Shown here: piece after piece, positions 41,945 to 51,568 of the stretch
Layout: every line of letters begins with the position of its first letter
Position numbering within the stretch: position 1 is the stretch's first letter
Origin: Rhodomicrobium sp. Az07
GTDB taxonomy: Bacteria; Pseudomonadota; Alphaproteobacteria; Rhizobiales; Rhodomicrobiaceae
Direction: 5' to 3'
Length of the DNA stretch: 64,000 nt
NCBI RefSeq assembly: GCF_018619475.1
Contig: NZ_JAHFZG010000017.1
Location: 1 to 64,000 of the forward strand
Translations under genes and position numbers: made by a program
The notes under the pieces: model-generated
What the model was told of the DNA's origin: nothing
Database searches by the model: none
The model's input: only the letters and a program-made list of their open reading frames with translations

Positions 41945-43684
41945 ATGATGCCACTTCAGATGTCAGATCAGGCGCGTCTTGCAGCCCTCGCCGTCAACAG
42001 GGCGGGCCGCTCGGCGCTCAGGTTCGCGCTGACATCTTCGCTTTCGCGCTGGATGTCGGGCGTTCCCGCCGCCTACCACCTCCTCATCCTGCCGCATGAC
42101 CTGCGCACCGGCGACCCGAGTTTTGCGGTCGAACTATACGACGGGTATTTCGGGCTCGCCGGGGCGACCGCTCCCATCGGCTCGGAATCGCCGTTCCGGG
42201 TCATTCCGCCGACGGTTCCCTGGCAAAAGGAGCTTTACGGGTTCGGCTGGCTCCGCCACCTGCATGCCGCCGAGGACCAGATCGCCCGCGAGAAGGCGCG
42301 CAAGCTCACGCTCGACTGGATCGCCTTCGCAGGCAGCGCGCCGCCGCTCGGTCACGACCGGGAAATCACCGCGCGGCGTGTTATCGCGCTGCTCTCCCAC
42401 GCGGCTTTCCTGCTCGACGGCGCGGAGCCGGACTTCTACGACGCCGTGATGCGCGTGCTGTCGCGCGACCTGCACGAACTCACCGTCATCTATGGCGACG
42501 GGTCGGGCGTGCCCAAGCTCAGGGCGCTGACCGCCATTCTGCTGGCCGGCCTTTGCATCGCCGAGCACGAAACCTACCTGACATCCTATCTGCCCGCGTT
42601 CTCGGCGGAACTCGACCGGCAGATCCTTGAAGACGGCGGCCACATCACCCGCGACCCGGGCGAACTCATCGAACTGCTGCTCGAACTTTTGCCGCTGAAG
42701 CAATGCTTCGTCGCGCGTCAGCTCGACCCGCCTGAAAAGCTCTTCTCGGCGTTGAAGCGCATGCAGGCCATGGTGCGCTTCCTGCGTCTCGGCGATGGAA
42801 GCCTCGCACGGTTCAACGGCATGGGGCCGACCTACCTCGACCAGGTCTCGGCCGTTCTCGCCTATGACGATCTCGGCGCCACCTTCCCCGACCTCCACGC
42901 GCCGAATTCGAACTATGCCCGGCTTGCAGCGGGCCAGGTCGTCGTCATCGCGGACGCCGGCGCGCCACCGCCGCTGCATCTCTCGGCGCGGGCGCATGCC
43001 GGTTGCGGCGCGTTTGAAATGAGCGTCGGGACAGAGCCGCTGATCGCCAATTGCGGCGCGCCTCAGGACGAGACGGGCGACTGGTACGTCGTTTCGAGGT
43101 CGACGGCGGCGCATTCGACGTTGAGCATCGACGATCTCTCGTCATCGCGACTCATCAAGGCTCAGGAAAGCTCCGCCGGGCGGGAGCTGTTCTGGCTTTC
43201 CGGCCCTCGCGCCGTCCATCACGAGATCATCGAGAACGAAGCCTCCATCGGCGTGCGCATCGGCCACGACGGCTATCGCGAGCGCTTCGGCATGAACCAC
43301 CGCAGGCAGATTGCGCTTCACAAATCCGGCAATGAATTCGCGGGGCATGACCAACTCTTGCCTGTCAACCAGACGGCCACGGAGGCCAATGCGCGTTTCT
43401 CGATCCGCTTTCATCTGCATCCGCGCGTCGCGGCGCAGCTTTCGCGCAATACGAACGCGGTCACGCTCACCTTGCCCTCGGGCGCGACGTGGCGCATGGT
43501 AGCGGAAGGCGCGGACCTGAACATCGAGGAGAGCATTTTCTTCGCGGATCCCATCTGCCTGAGACGCTCTCTCCAGATTGTCCTCAAGGGACCGTGCTCG
43601 GCGGCAACGTCCGTCCACTGGAAATTCGAGAAGGTGGCGGTGCAGCAGAAGCCCGTGATTCAGGGCGCCCGCCGACTCGTCTGA
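41945..43684 (+). CDS. Heparinase II/III family protein (579 aa)
   Basis: An N-terminal alpha/alpha toroid-like half (WLRHLHAAEDQIAREKARKL, RVIALLSHAAFLLDGAEPDF, ILEDGGHITRDPGELIELLL) and a C-terminal beta-sandwich half (ADAGAPPPLHLSARAHAGCG, HDGYRERFGMNHRRQIALHK, GHDQLLPVNQTATEANARFS) match the heparinase II/III-like proteins that occur next to purH in many Hyphomicrobiales. The motif SARAHAGCGAFEMSVG corresponds to the usual H-AG-LSF-EFS segment. There is no signal peptide, so the substrate is uncertain. ATG 41945 has only a weak ribosome site; a TTG at 41897 is an alternative. Confidence 0.85.
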   Translation: MMPLQMSDQARLAALAVNRAGRSALRFALTSSLSRWMSGVPAAYHLLILPHDLRTGDPSFAVELYDGYFGLAGATAPIGSESPFRVIPPTVPWQKELYGFGWLRHLHAAEDQIAREKARKLTLDWIAFAGSAPPLGHDREITARRVIALLSHAAFLLDGAEPDFYDAVMRVLSRDLHELTVIYGDGSGVPKLRALTAILLAGLCIAEHETYLTSYLPAFSAELDRQILEDGGHITRDPGELIELLLELLPLKQCFVARQLDPPEKLFSALKRMQAMVRFLRLGDGSLARFNGMGPTYLDQVSAVLAYDDLGATFPDLHAPNSNYARLAAGQVVVIADAGAPPPLHLSARAHAGCGAFEMSVGTEPLIANCGAPQDETGDWYVVSRSTAAHSTLSIDDLSSSRLIKAQESSAGRELFWLSGPRAVHHEIIENEASIGVRIGHDGYRERFGMNHRRQIALHKSGNEFAGHDQLLPVNQTATEANARFSIRFHLHPRVAAQLSRNTNAVTLTLPSGATWRMVAEGADLNIEESIFFADPICLRRSLQIVLKGPCSAATSVHWKFEKVAVQQKPVIQGARRLV

Positions 43685-43720
43685 TCTTGATCTTCTTTCA
43701 CAGCCTCACACTTACGAGCC

Positions 43721-45328
<1,608 letters not shown>

Positions 45329-45528
45329 TTGCAACGGCGTGTGGCGGTTGTCGGTCGCCGGAAAGCGGCTTGGAGATTGCGCCTCGGATCGGCTTCTTCT
45401 GCTTCTCTAGCCAGGCTCCTGTTCCCCAGGGGCCTGCCTTCCGTTAAACCCTGCGGCGTGATTTCCCTCGACATTTCCTGACATCGCGCCTATTCGTGTC
45501 GCCCTCGCAGCATAAGCAGGCTTGATCG

Positions 45529-46782
45529 ATGATAGAGGCCGAAACGCCAGCCGTCTGGTCGCCCGAAGTGGCCGAAGCCCTGCCTCGGGATCTCTGCACC
45601 GATTGCGGCGTTTCGCGCTCCTCCGATCCGCGCCGTTGCGGTCGCGCCTGCCAGTTCATCAAGCCGGATTATCCGAAAATGGAAGCGCGTGTGCATGGCC
45701 GCGCGCGCAATCCGCACCGCGAGGACGAGCGATTCTTCGGCCCTTACAAGCGCATGGCTCGCGCCGCGATGAAGCGCCCGCGCGAGGGTGCGCAATGGAC
45801 CGGCATCACCACGCGCATCGGCGAACGCCTTCTCGAAACAGGCGCGGTCGACGCCGTGCTGACGATGGTCGCGGACGACGCCGACCGCTGGCGTCCGAAG
45901 CCCGCCCTGATCACGCGCGCCGCCGACATGGCGAAGGCGCGCGGCATGCGGATGGGATACGCGCCGCTGCTCGCGCTGCTGGAACCGGCGCGCGAGGCGG
46001 GCCACAAGCGCATCGCGGTCATCGGCGTGCCATGCCAGATCTTCGCGTTGCGCGGGATCGAACACGACCTCGGCTTCGATCGCGTGTATGCCATCGGCAC
46101 GCCCTGCTCGGACAACACGACGACCGAGAATTTTCATACGTTCCTGAACCTGCTGTCGGATAAGCCGGAGACAATTACCTATCTGGAATTCCGGGCGGAT
46201 TATCATGTCGAATTGCGCTTTGAGAACGGCAAGGTGAAGGAAATTCCGTTCCTCCTGCTGCCCATCTCGAAGCTCCCCGCCGATTTCTTCCCGCTGACTT
46301 GCCGCACCTGCGTCGATTACACGAATTCGCTTTCCGACATCACGGTCGGATACATGGCCGGACAGGGCCAGCAATGGCTGATCGTGCGCAACGAGACGGG
46401 CGAGGAACTGCTGCGGCTGCTCGGCGACGAGGTTTCGCTCTCGCAGCCCGGCACGGCCGGAAAGCGAGACGGCCCGGTGAAGGGCTTTCTCAAGAACACC
46501 GAACTTGCTGCGGGCGGTCTTCCGATGCGCAGCATGCCGAACTGGGCGCGTCCGATCGCCGGATGGCTCATGCCAAAAGTCGGCCCGCGCGGCCTCGAAT
46601 TCGCGCGCGCCCGCGTCGAGATGAAAGCGGTCGAGACTGTGCTTCATCTTCGCGCGAAGCTGCCAAGACGCATTCACAATATGGTACCGGAGCATGTCTG
46701 GACGCTTGTCGAGCGTTATGGACTGGCTCCAAGCTTAGACGAGAGAGTTTCGTCCAGGCGGCACGGGACCGGCGATCTCTAA
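45529..46782 (+). CDS. bciB: FrhB/FdhB-type Fe-S flavoprotein, likely 8-vinyl reductase BciB (417 aa)
   Basis: Coenzyme F420 hydrogenase beta-subunit fold: N-terminal Cys23, Cys26, Cys37 and Cys41 (DLCTDCG, RRCGRACQF), VIGVPCQIFALRGIE, GTPCSDNTTTENFHTFLNLL and the second set LTCRTCVDYTNSLSDITVGY. In phototrophs this family includes BciB, the ferredoxin-dependent 3,8-divinyl (proto)chlorophyllide 8-vinyl reductase of bacteriochlorophyll synthesis. The next gene is an AerR/PpaA-like photosynthesis regulator, which supports that role. An unrelated FrhB family member cannot be excluded. The upstream 200 bases hold no other gene. Confidence 0.78.
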   Translation: MIEAETPAVWSPEVAEALPRDLCTDCGVSRSSDPRRCGRACQFIKPDYPKMEARVHGRARNPHREDERFFGPYKRMARAAMKRPREGAQWTGITTRIGERLLETGAVDAVLTMVADDADRWRPKPALITRAADMAKARGMRMGYAPLLALLEPAREAGHKRIAVIGVPCQIFALRGIEHDLGFDRVYAIGTPCSDNTTTENFHTFLNLLSDKPETITYLEFRADYHVELRFENGKVKEIPFLLLPISKLPADFFPLTCRTCVDYTNSLSDITVGYMAGQGQQWLIVRNETGEELLRLLGDEVSLSQPGTAGKRDGPVKGFLKNTELAAGGLPMRSMPNWARPIAGWLMPKVGPRGLEFARARVEMKAVETVLHLRAKLPRRIHNMVPEHVWTLVERYGLAPSLDERVSSRRHGTGDL

Positions 46783-46847
46783 AATTGATCGCTAGACTTA
46801 TTGTCGCAAATGACGTTTTCTTTCTCGAAAAGCTTTTACGGTCGTGT

Positions 46848-46865
46848 AATCACTGAAATGTGATT
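46848..46865. promoter_or_regulatory. Inverted repeat upstream of the aerR-like gene
   Basis: AATCAC (46848-46853) and GTGATT (46860-46865) form a perfect 6-bp inverted repeat with a 6-base gap, 40 bases before the start codon of the aerR-like gene. The arms are oriented opposite to a CRP site (TGTGA-N6-TCACA). It may be a regulator site or chance. Confidence 0.3.
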
Positions 46866-46905
46866 TCACCGTCGCCAAAAACTGTCGGGTGGAGGGGAAC
46901 GGTTT

Positions 46906-47784
46906 ATGAGGAACGTAGAGCGAGTTTCTGGGTCTGCTTTTTTTTCGTCCGATCAGTTCTCCGGCGTCGCCCGCTCCACAAAACCGACAGCTTCCGATGC
47001 GCATGAACGCCAGAAACGTCTGGCGTCCGTAATCGCTCAAGAAATCATTCCCCGGCTCATCCAGATCCACCACGACGTGTTGAAGCCTTGCGCCTGCGAG
47101 CCGTTCGTGCCGACGCGGGCCGAAATCGAGGAGCTTGCGCTTCTCGTGCTCGGGCCCGACATCCAGGCCGCGCACACCTACATCCAGCGCGTGAAGCGGC
47201 GGGGCCTTTCAATCCATGTGCTCTTCACCGAACTCCTGGAACCGGCCGCCCATCATATCGGCCGCATGTGGGACGAAGACCGCTGCGACTTCCTCGATGT
47301 GACGCTCGGAGTCGCCCGCCTTCAGGAACTGCTCGCCGTTTTCAACGACACGCATAGCGTGCCCGCCATGGGCGACATGCGCCGCATCATCACGCTGACG
47401 GCTCCAGGCGAGCAGCATCGCTTCGGCCTCGCCGTCGTCGAGAAATTCATGCGCGCGGCGGGGTGGCATGTGCGCTCCGAGGCGGGGGCTTCGCTCGAAA
47501 CCGTGATCAAGGCCGTCCACGCGGAATGGTTTGCAGTGGCGGGCATTTCGCTGAGTTGCGACTCGCGACTCGACGTCATTGATGACACCATCAAGGCGAT
47601 CCGCCAGCACTCCTGCAATCCTTCGATTACCATCATGGTCGGCGGCACCGCGTTCAAGGAGTGCCCTCAGCACGCAAAAGCCGTAGGGGCGGACGGCGTG
47701 GCCGACAGCGCGGCAACTGCGGTGCTTCTCGCGCAGAAGCTGCTCGATCAGTCGCTGACGCGGCGCGCCTCCTCGGCCGCCTGA
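46906..47784 (+). CDS. aerR: B12-binding regulator, AerR/PpaA-like (292 aa)
   Basis: Residues about 70-145 form the helical cobalamin-associated module (ALLVLGPDIQAAHTYIQRVK, FTELLEPAAHHIGRMWDEDR) and residues about 160-285 a B12-binding Rossmann fold (LTAPGEQHRFGLAVVEKFMR, SLSCDSRLDVIDDTIKAIRQ, IMVGGTAFKE). His171 in GEQHRFG is at the position of the DxHxxG lower-ligand motif. AerR/PpaA binds hydroxocobalamin and tunes the repressor CrtJ/PpsR in purple bacteria. GGAGGGG precedes the ATG by 8 bases. The gene follows a bciB-like gene and directly precedes ftsL. Confidence 0.82.
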   Translation: MRNVERVSGSAFFSSDQFSGVARSTKPTASDAHERQKRLASVIAQEIIPRLIQIHHDVLKPCACEPFVPTRAEIEELALLVLGPDIQAAHTYIQRVKRRGLSIHVLFTELLEPAAHHIGRMWDEDRCDFLDVTLGVARLQELLAVFNDTHSVPAMGDMRRIITLTAPGEQHRFGLAVVEKFMRAAGWHVRSEAGASLETVIKAVHAEWFAVAGISLSCDSRLDVIDDTIKAIRQHSCNPSITIMVGGTAFKECPQHAKAVGADGVADSAATAVLLAQKLLDQSLTRRASSAA

Positions 47785-47909
47785 CGCCGCGTTGCGGACA
47801 GCCACACGCGGCCCGGCTCGCGGTCGGCAGCAGCTTGTTAACCCTCGTTGTACGAAAAATTTACGGCACCCGTGCAGTATCAGGCGACGCTCGCGCAGGG
47901 ATCACCGTT

Positions 47910-48299
47910 ATGCGTTCACTTTGCCTTCTCGCCTTCGGCTGCCTCGTAGGATTGTTCGCCTACACATACGACCTGAAGATCAAGACGCGCGCGCTTGAAA
48001 CCGATGCGCGCGAACTGATTACCGCGCTTCAGGACGAAAGCGACTTTCTCGCCCTCATGCGCGCCGAGGTGAGCTACCTCTCGCGCCCGGAACGCATCGA
48101 GGAGATGGCGAAGAAGACGCTGAAGCTCGAACCGATCTCCTCGCGGCAGCTCGTGCCGTGGAGCGCCGTCATCGCCGGACCCGGCGCAAGCGCAATCGTG
48201 CAGCCGTCTTCTTCCTTCGCCGTGCCCGCTCGCAAGGACGGCATCGCCGCGCTCATCGAGAATGTTTCGCTTCAGTCGGCGGTGACAGGAGCGCGTTAA
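47910..48299 (+). CDS. ftsL: Cell division protein FtsL (129 aa)
   Basis: A short N-terminus leads into one membrane helix (LCLLAFGCLVGLFAYTYDLK) and a periplasmic coiled coil (TRALETDARELITALQDESD to RPERIEEMAKKTLKLEPISS). The closing region LVPWSAVIAGPGASAIVQP is typical of alphaproteobacterial FtsL. It forms the FtsQLB complex at the septum. It starts the division cluster here: no rsmH or mraZ lies upstream. ftsI follows after 4 bases. Confidence 0.88.
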   Translation: MRSLCLLAFGCLVGLFAYTYDLKIKTRALETDARELITALQDESDFLALMRAEVSYLSRPERIEEMAKKTLKLEPISSRQLVPWSAVIAGPGASAIVQPSSSFAVPARKDGIAALIENVSLQSAVTGAR

Positions 48300-48303
48300 G
48301 CCC

Positions 48304-50181
48304 ATGATAACGCTGGCCTCGCTGTGTCGCAGGATCGGCGGCGCGCAAAGCGCCGAGCGAGCCGCGCAGAATGCGCGGCGCGCGCAGACGTTGCTGGCCG
48401 TGTTTTTCGCGGGGGGCTTTCTCACCCTCTCGCTGCAAATCGCTCGCTACGGCACAGCGCCCGCCGAGATGCCTTCGCTCTCGTCGCAATCGGCGCCCGC
48501 CGAACTGGCGAAAAGCCGCCCGGACATCGTCGACCGCAACGGCAGGCTTCTCGCAACGGACATCCGCGTTTACTGGCTGGTGGCGAACCCGAGTCAGATC
48601 GTCAACCCTGACGAAGCCGCGGAAAAGATCGTCGCTCTTTTTCCCGATCTCGACCAGGGCTCGCTCGCGCGGAAATTTCGCGACAAGAACAGCCGCTTCG
48701 AATACGTCAAGCGCGGGCTGACGCCGAAGCAGGCCGAGGCCGCGCACGCGCTCGGAATACCGGCGCTCTCGCTCCTGCCGACCGTGCAGCGCGTCTATCC
48801 CGCCGGAAGCGTCGCGGCGCACATACTCGGCATCACGAATGTCGACAATGAGGGTCGGAGCGGCGTCGAATGGTATATCGACCAGAAGCTTGGCGCGCAG
48901 CTCACGCCGACATCGCTCGCGGAACGACCCATCGTGAAGCTCTCGCTCGATCTCGGCGTGCAGCATGCGCTGACGGACGAACTGTCGAAGGCCATGGAGC
49001 GCTACACTGCGCAGGCGGCCATGGGGATCGTGCTCGATGTGAAGAACGGCGAGGTGGTCGCATCGGCGTCGCTGCCCGACTTCGATCCGAACCGCCGCGA
49101 ACAGGCCGCCGGGCAGAACCGGCAGAATCGCGTCGTGACCGACGTGTACGAACTCGGCTCGGTGTTCAAGTCTCTCACCATCGCAATGGCGCTCGATCAG
49201 GGCGTCGCGACCCGCTACGAGGTGTTCGACGCGACCCCTTTCAAGCTCGGGCGCTTCACCATGCGCGACCCGCACGCAAGCCGCCGGATGTACTCGGTGG
49301 AGGACATCTTCATCCACTCGTCGAACACGGGCTCTGCGCGCATCGCGCTGGCTGCGGGCGGAGAGAAGCAGCAGGCGTTTCTGAAATCGCTCGGCCTTTT
49401 CGAGAAGTTGGAGACGGAGGCGGGATCGTCTCCGACGCCGGTCATTCCGAAGGTGTGGCGGCCCGTGAACGTGGCGACGGTAGCCTATGGACATGGCATT
49501 GCGGTGCCGCCGCTGCTTTTTGCGTCGGCGATGGCTTCGCTCGTGAACGGCGGCGAGCGGGTGAAGCCCACGTTCCTGATCGCCGGGAGCGGCGCGAGCG
49601 ATGAGCCGCAGCGGGTGATTTCGCCGGAAACGAGCGCGACGATGCGCGATCTCCTGCGCGCTGCGGTGGAACGGGGCACGGGGCGCAAGGCCGCGGTTCA
49701 AGGTCTGAGTGTGGGAGGGAAGACGGGAACGGCGCTCAAGGTGAAGGAGGGGCGCTATTCCTCGGACGTCATCAACAGTTTCGTGGCGGCGGTTCCGATC
49801 GATGCGCCCCGATATCTCGTCATGGTCACGATCGACGAGCCTCACGCCGAGGCGGGAACCAAGAGCAACGAAGCATCGCAGAATGCCGCTCCGACGGCCG
49901 GAGCCATCATCAAGCGCATCGCTCCCATGCTCGACATTCTGCCCACTCCCCTGTTTGACGAAGCGGCCGCGACCTCCTATGAACAGCCGGCGCCCTACGA
50001 CGCGCGCCGCGCGCCATACCGGAAGAATCGTTATGAAACTGGCGGATCTGATCAGGGATATTCCGCTTACTCTCAGCCGCGACGGCCTCCCGCATACGGC
50101 GACGACCGAGGCGGCTCGCGCGCTGACGGCGGATACCGATATAGCGGCGACCCTCGAGATTTCTGGTCTTACGGCCGATAG
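48304..50181 (+). CDS. ftsI: Septum peptidoglycan transpeptidase FtsI (PBP3, 625 aa)
   Basis: A membrane helix (about residues 30-50) is followed by the PBP dimerisation domain (RPDIVDRNGRLLATDIRVYW) and the transpeptidase domain with Ser286 in GSVFKSLT, SSN in IHSSNTGSARIAL and KTGT at 473-476. It crosslinks septal peptidoglycan. The family normally ends soon after APTAGAIIKRIAPMLDILPT; here about 60 more residues, rich in Tyr, Arg and Gly, run into the beginning of murE, giving a 149-base overlap. That tail may be genuine or an extension after loss of the original stop. Confidence 0.95.
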   Translation: MITLASLCRRIGGAQSAERAAQNARRAQTLLAVFFAGGFLTLSLQIARYGTAPAEMPSLSSQSAPAELAKSRPDIVDRNGRLLATDIRVYWLVANPSQIVNPDEAAEKIVALFPDLDQGSLARKFRDKNSRFEYVKRGLTPKQAEAAHALGIPALSLLPTVQRVYPAGSVAAHILGITNVDNEGRSGVEWYIDQKLGAQLTPTSLAERPIVKLSLDLGVQHALTDELSKAMERYTAQAAMGIVLDVKNGEVVASASLPDFDPNRREQAAGQNRQNRVVTDVYELGSVFKSLTIAMALDQGVATRYEVFDATPFKLGRFTMRDPHASRRMYSVEDIFIHSSNTGSARIALAAGGEKQQAFLKSLGLFEKLETEAGSSPTPVIPKVWRPVNVATVAYGHGIAVPPLLFASAMASLVNGGERVKPTFLIAGSGASDEPQRVISPETSATMRDLLRAAVERGTGRKAAVQGLSVGGKTGTALKVKEGRYSSDVINSFVAAVPIDAPRYLVMVTIDEPHAEAGTKSNEASQNAAPTAGAIIKRIAPMLDILPTPLFDEAAATSYEQPAPYDARRAPYRKNRYETGGSDQGYSAYSQPRRPPAYGDDRGGSRADGGYRYSGDPRDFWSYGR

Positions 50182-51568
50182 CCGACAGGTCAGGCCGGGC
50201 ATGCTGTTCGCAGCGCTTTCGGGCACAAAGGCGGATGGCATGGCCTATGCGAAGGCGGCGGAAGGGGCCGGTGCCGTGGCGGTGCTCGCGAGCGAGACGG
50301 CGAACGCCGACGGGCTTTCCGTGCCCGTGCTTCGCGCCGCCGAGCCGAGATGCGCGCTGGCGCTTCTGGCCGCGCGGTTCTACCGCGTCCAGCCCGACAC
50401 CATCGCCGCCGTCACCGGCACCAACGGCAAGACGTCCGTCGCGGCGTTCCTGCGGCAGATATGGGCGACGGCGGGCCACGACGCGGCAAGCCTCGGCACC
50501 ATCGGCATCGTCACCAATGCGGGCGACCGGCCGCTGTCGCATACGACGCCCGATCCCGTCGTGTTGCACAAGGCCTTGGCGGATCTCGCGAACGAGGGCG
50601 TGACGCATCTCGCGCTCGAAGCTTCGAGCCATGGGCTCGACCAGTACCGGCTGGACGGCGTGCGCTTTTCGGCGGGCGCGTTCACGAACATCACGCGCGA
50701 CCATCTCGATTATCACCCCACGTTCGAAGATTATTTCAACGCGAAGATGCGCCTCTTCCGCGATCTCCTGCCCTCGGGCGCACCCGCAATCATCGACGCG
50801 GATGGCGATCATGCGGACGATGTCGTGGGCGCGGCGCGGGCGAGGAAGCTCGACGTGATGACCGTGGGCGAACGCGGCGCCGCGCTTTGCCTGAAGGGTG
50901 TCGAGCGCGACGGTTTTCGCCAGCGGCTTTCGATCATCTATCGCGGGCGCCTTTTCACCGTGCTGCTGCCGCTCGCTGGCGCATTTCAGGTGTCGAACGC
51001 GCTTGTGTCGGCGGGGCTCGCGCTCGGGCTCGGCAGTTCGCCGGGCGGCGTGTTCGAGGCGCTGGAAGCGCTTCGGGGCGCGAAAGGCAGGCTCGACTAT
51101 GTCGGCGAGACAGTGGACTGCGCGCCCGTCTTCGTGGACTACGCCCACACGCCCGACGCGCTGGTGAAGGCGCTGGAAGCGCTGCGTCCTTACGTGACGG
51201 GGCGGCTGCATGTGGTGTTCGGCTGCGGCGGCGACCGCGACCGGGGCAAGCGCCCGGAGATGGGCCGCGCGGCGACCGCTTACGCCGACGTCGTTTACGT
51301 CACCGATGACAACCCACGCAGCGAAGACCCCGCCGCGATCCGCGCCGCGATCATGACCGCCGCACCGGGCGCGGCCGAAATCGACGGGCGCGCGGACGCT
51401 ATCGCCACCGCCATCGGCGGCCTTGAGCGGGGCGATGTGTTGCTCGTCGCCGGCAAGGGCCACGAGACGGGGCAGATCGTCGGCACGAAAATCATTCCCT
51501 ATTCCGATCACGAGGCGGTCGCCGCCGCGCTCGCGCATTCAGGCGAACGGAGAGCAAGCCATGGTTGA
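50033..51568 (+). CDS. murE: UDP-MurNAc-tripeptide synthetase MurE (511 aa)
   Basis: A Mur ligase: N-terminal domain with GLTADSRQVRPGMLFAALSG, ATP loop AVTGTNGKTSVAAFLRQIW, THLALEASSHGLDQYRLDGV, NITRDHLDYHPTFEDYFNAK and the C-terminal FVDYAHTPDALVKALEALRP with GCGGDRDRGKRPEMGRA. The sequence DDNPRSEDPAAIR is the meso-diaminopimelate recognition motif (DNPR), so it adds meso-DAP. ATG 50033 is the first sensible start and lies within the 3' part of ftsI. It overlaps murF by 8 bases. Confidence 0.95.
   Translation: MKLADLIRDIPLTLSRDGLPHTATTEAARALTADTDIAATLEISGLTADSRQVRPGMLFAALSGTKADGMAYAKAAEGAGAVAVLASETANADGLSVPVLRAAEPRCALALLAARFYRVQPDTIAAVTGTNGKTSVAAFLRQIWATAGHDAASLGTIGIVTNAGDRPLSHTTPDPVVLHKALADLANEGVTHLALEASSHGLDQYRLDGVRFSAGAFTNITRDHLDYHPTFEDYFNAKMRLFRDLLPSGAPAIIDADGDHADDVVGAARARKLDVMTVGERGAALCLKGVERDGFRQRLSIIYRGRLFTVLLPLAGAFQVSNALVSAGLALGLGSSPGGVFEALEALRGAKGRLDYVGETVDCAPVFVDYAHTPDALVKALEALRPYVTGRLHVVFGCGGDRDRGKRPEMGRAATAYADVVYVTDDNPRSEDPAAIRAAIMTAAPGAAEIDGRADAIATAIGGLERGDVLLVAGKGHETGQIVGTKIIPYSDHEAVAAALAHSGERRASHG

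Noticed and set aside
45405-45445. GC-rich partial hairpin after purH as terminator
   Set aside because: The stem is interrupted by mismatches and there is no T run.
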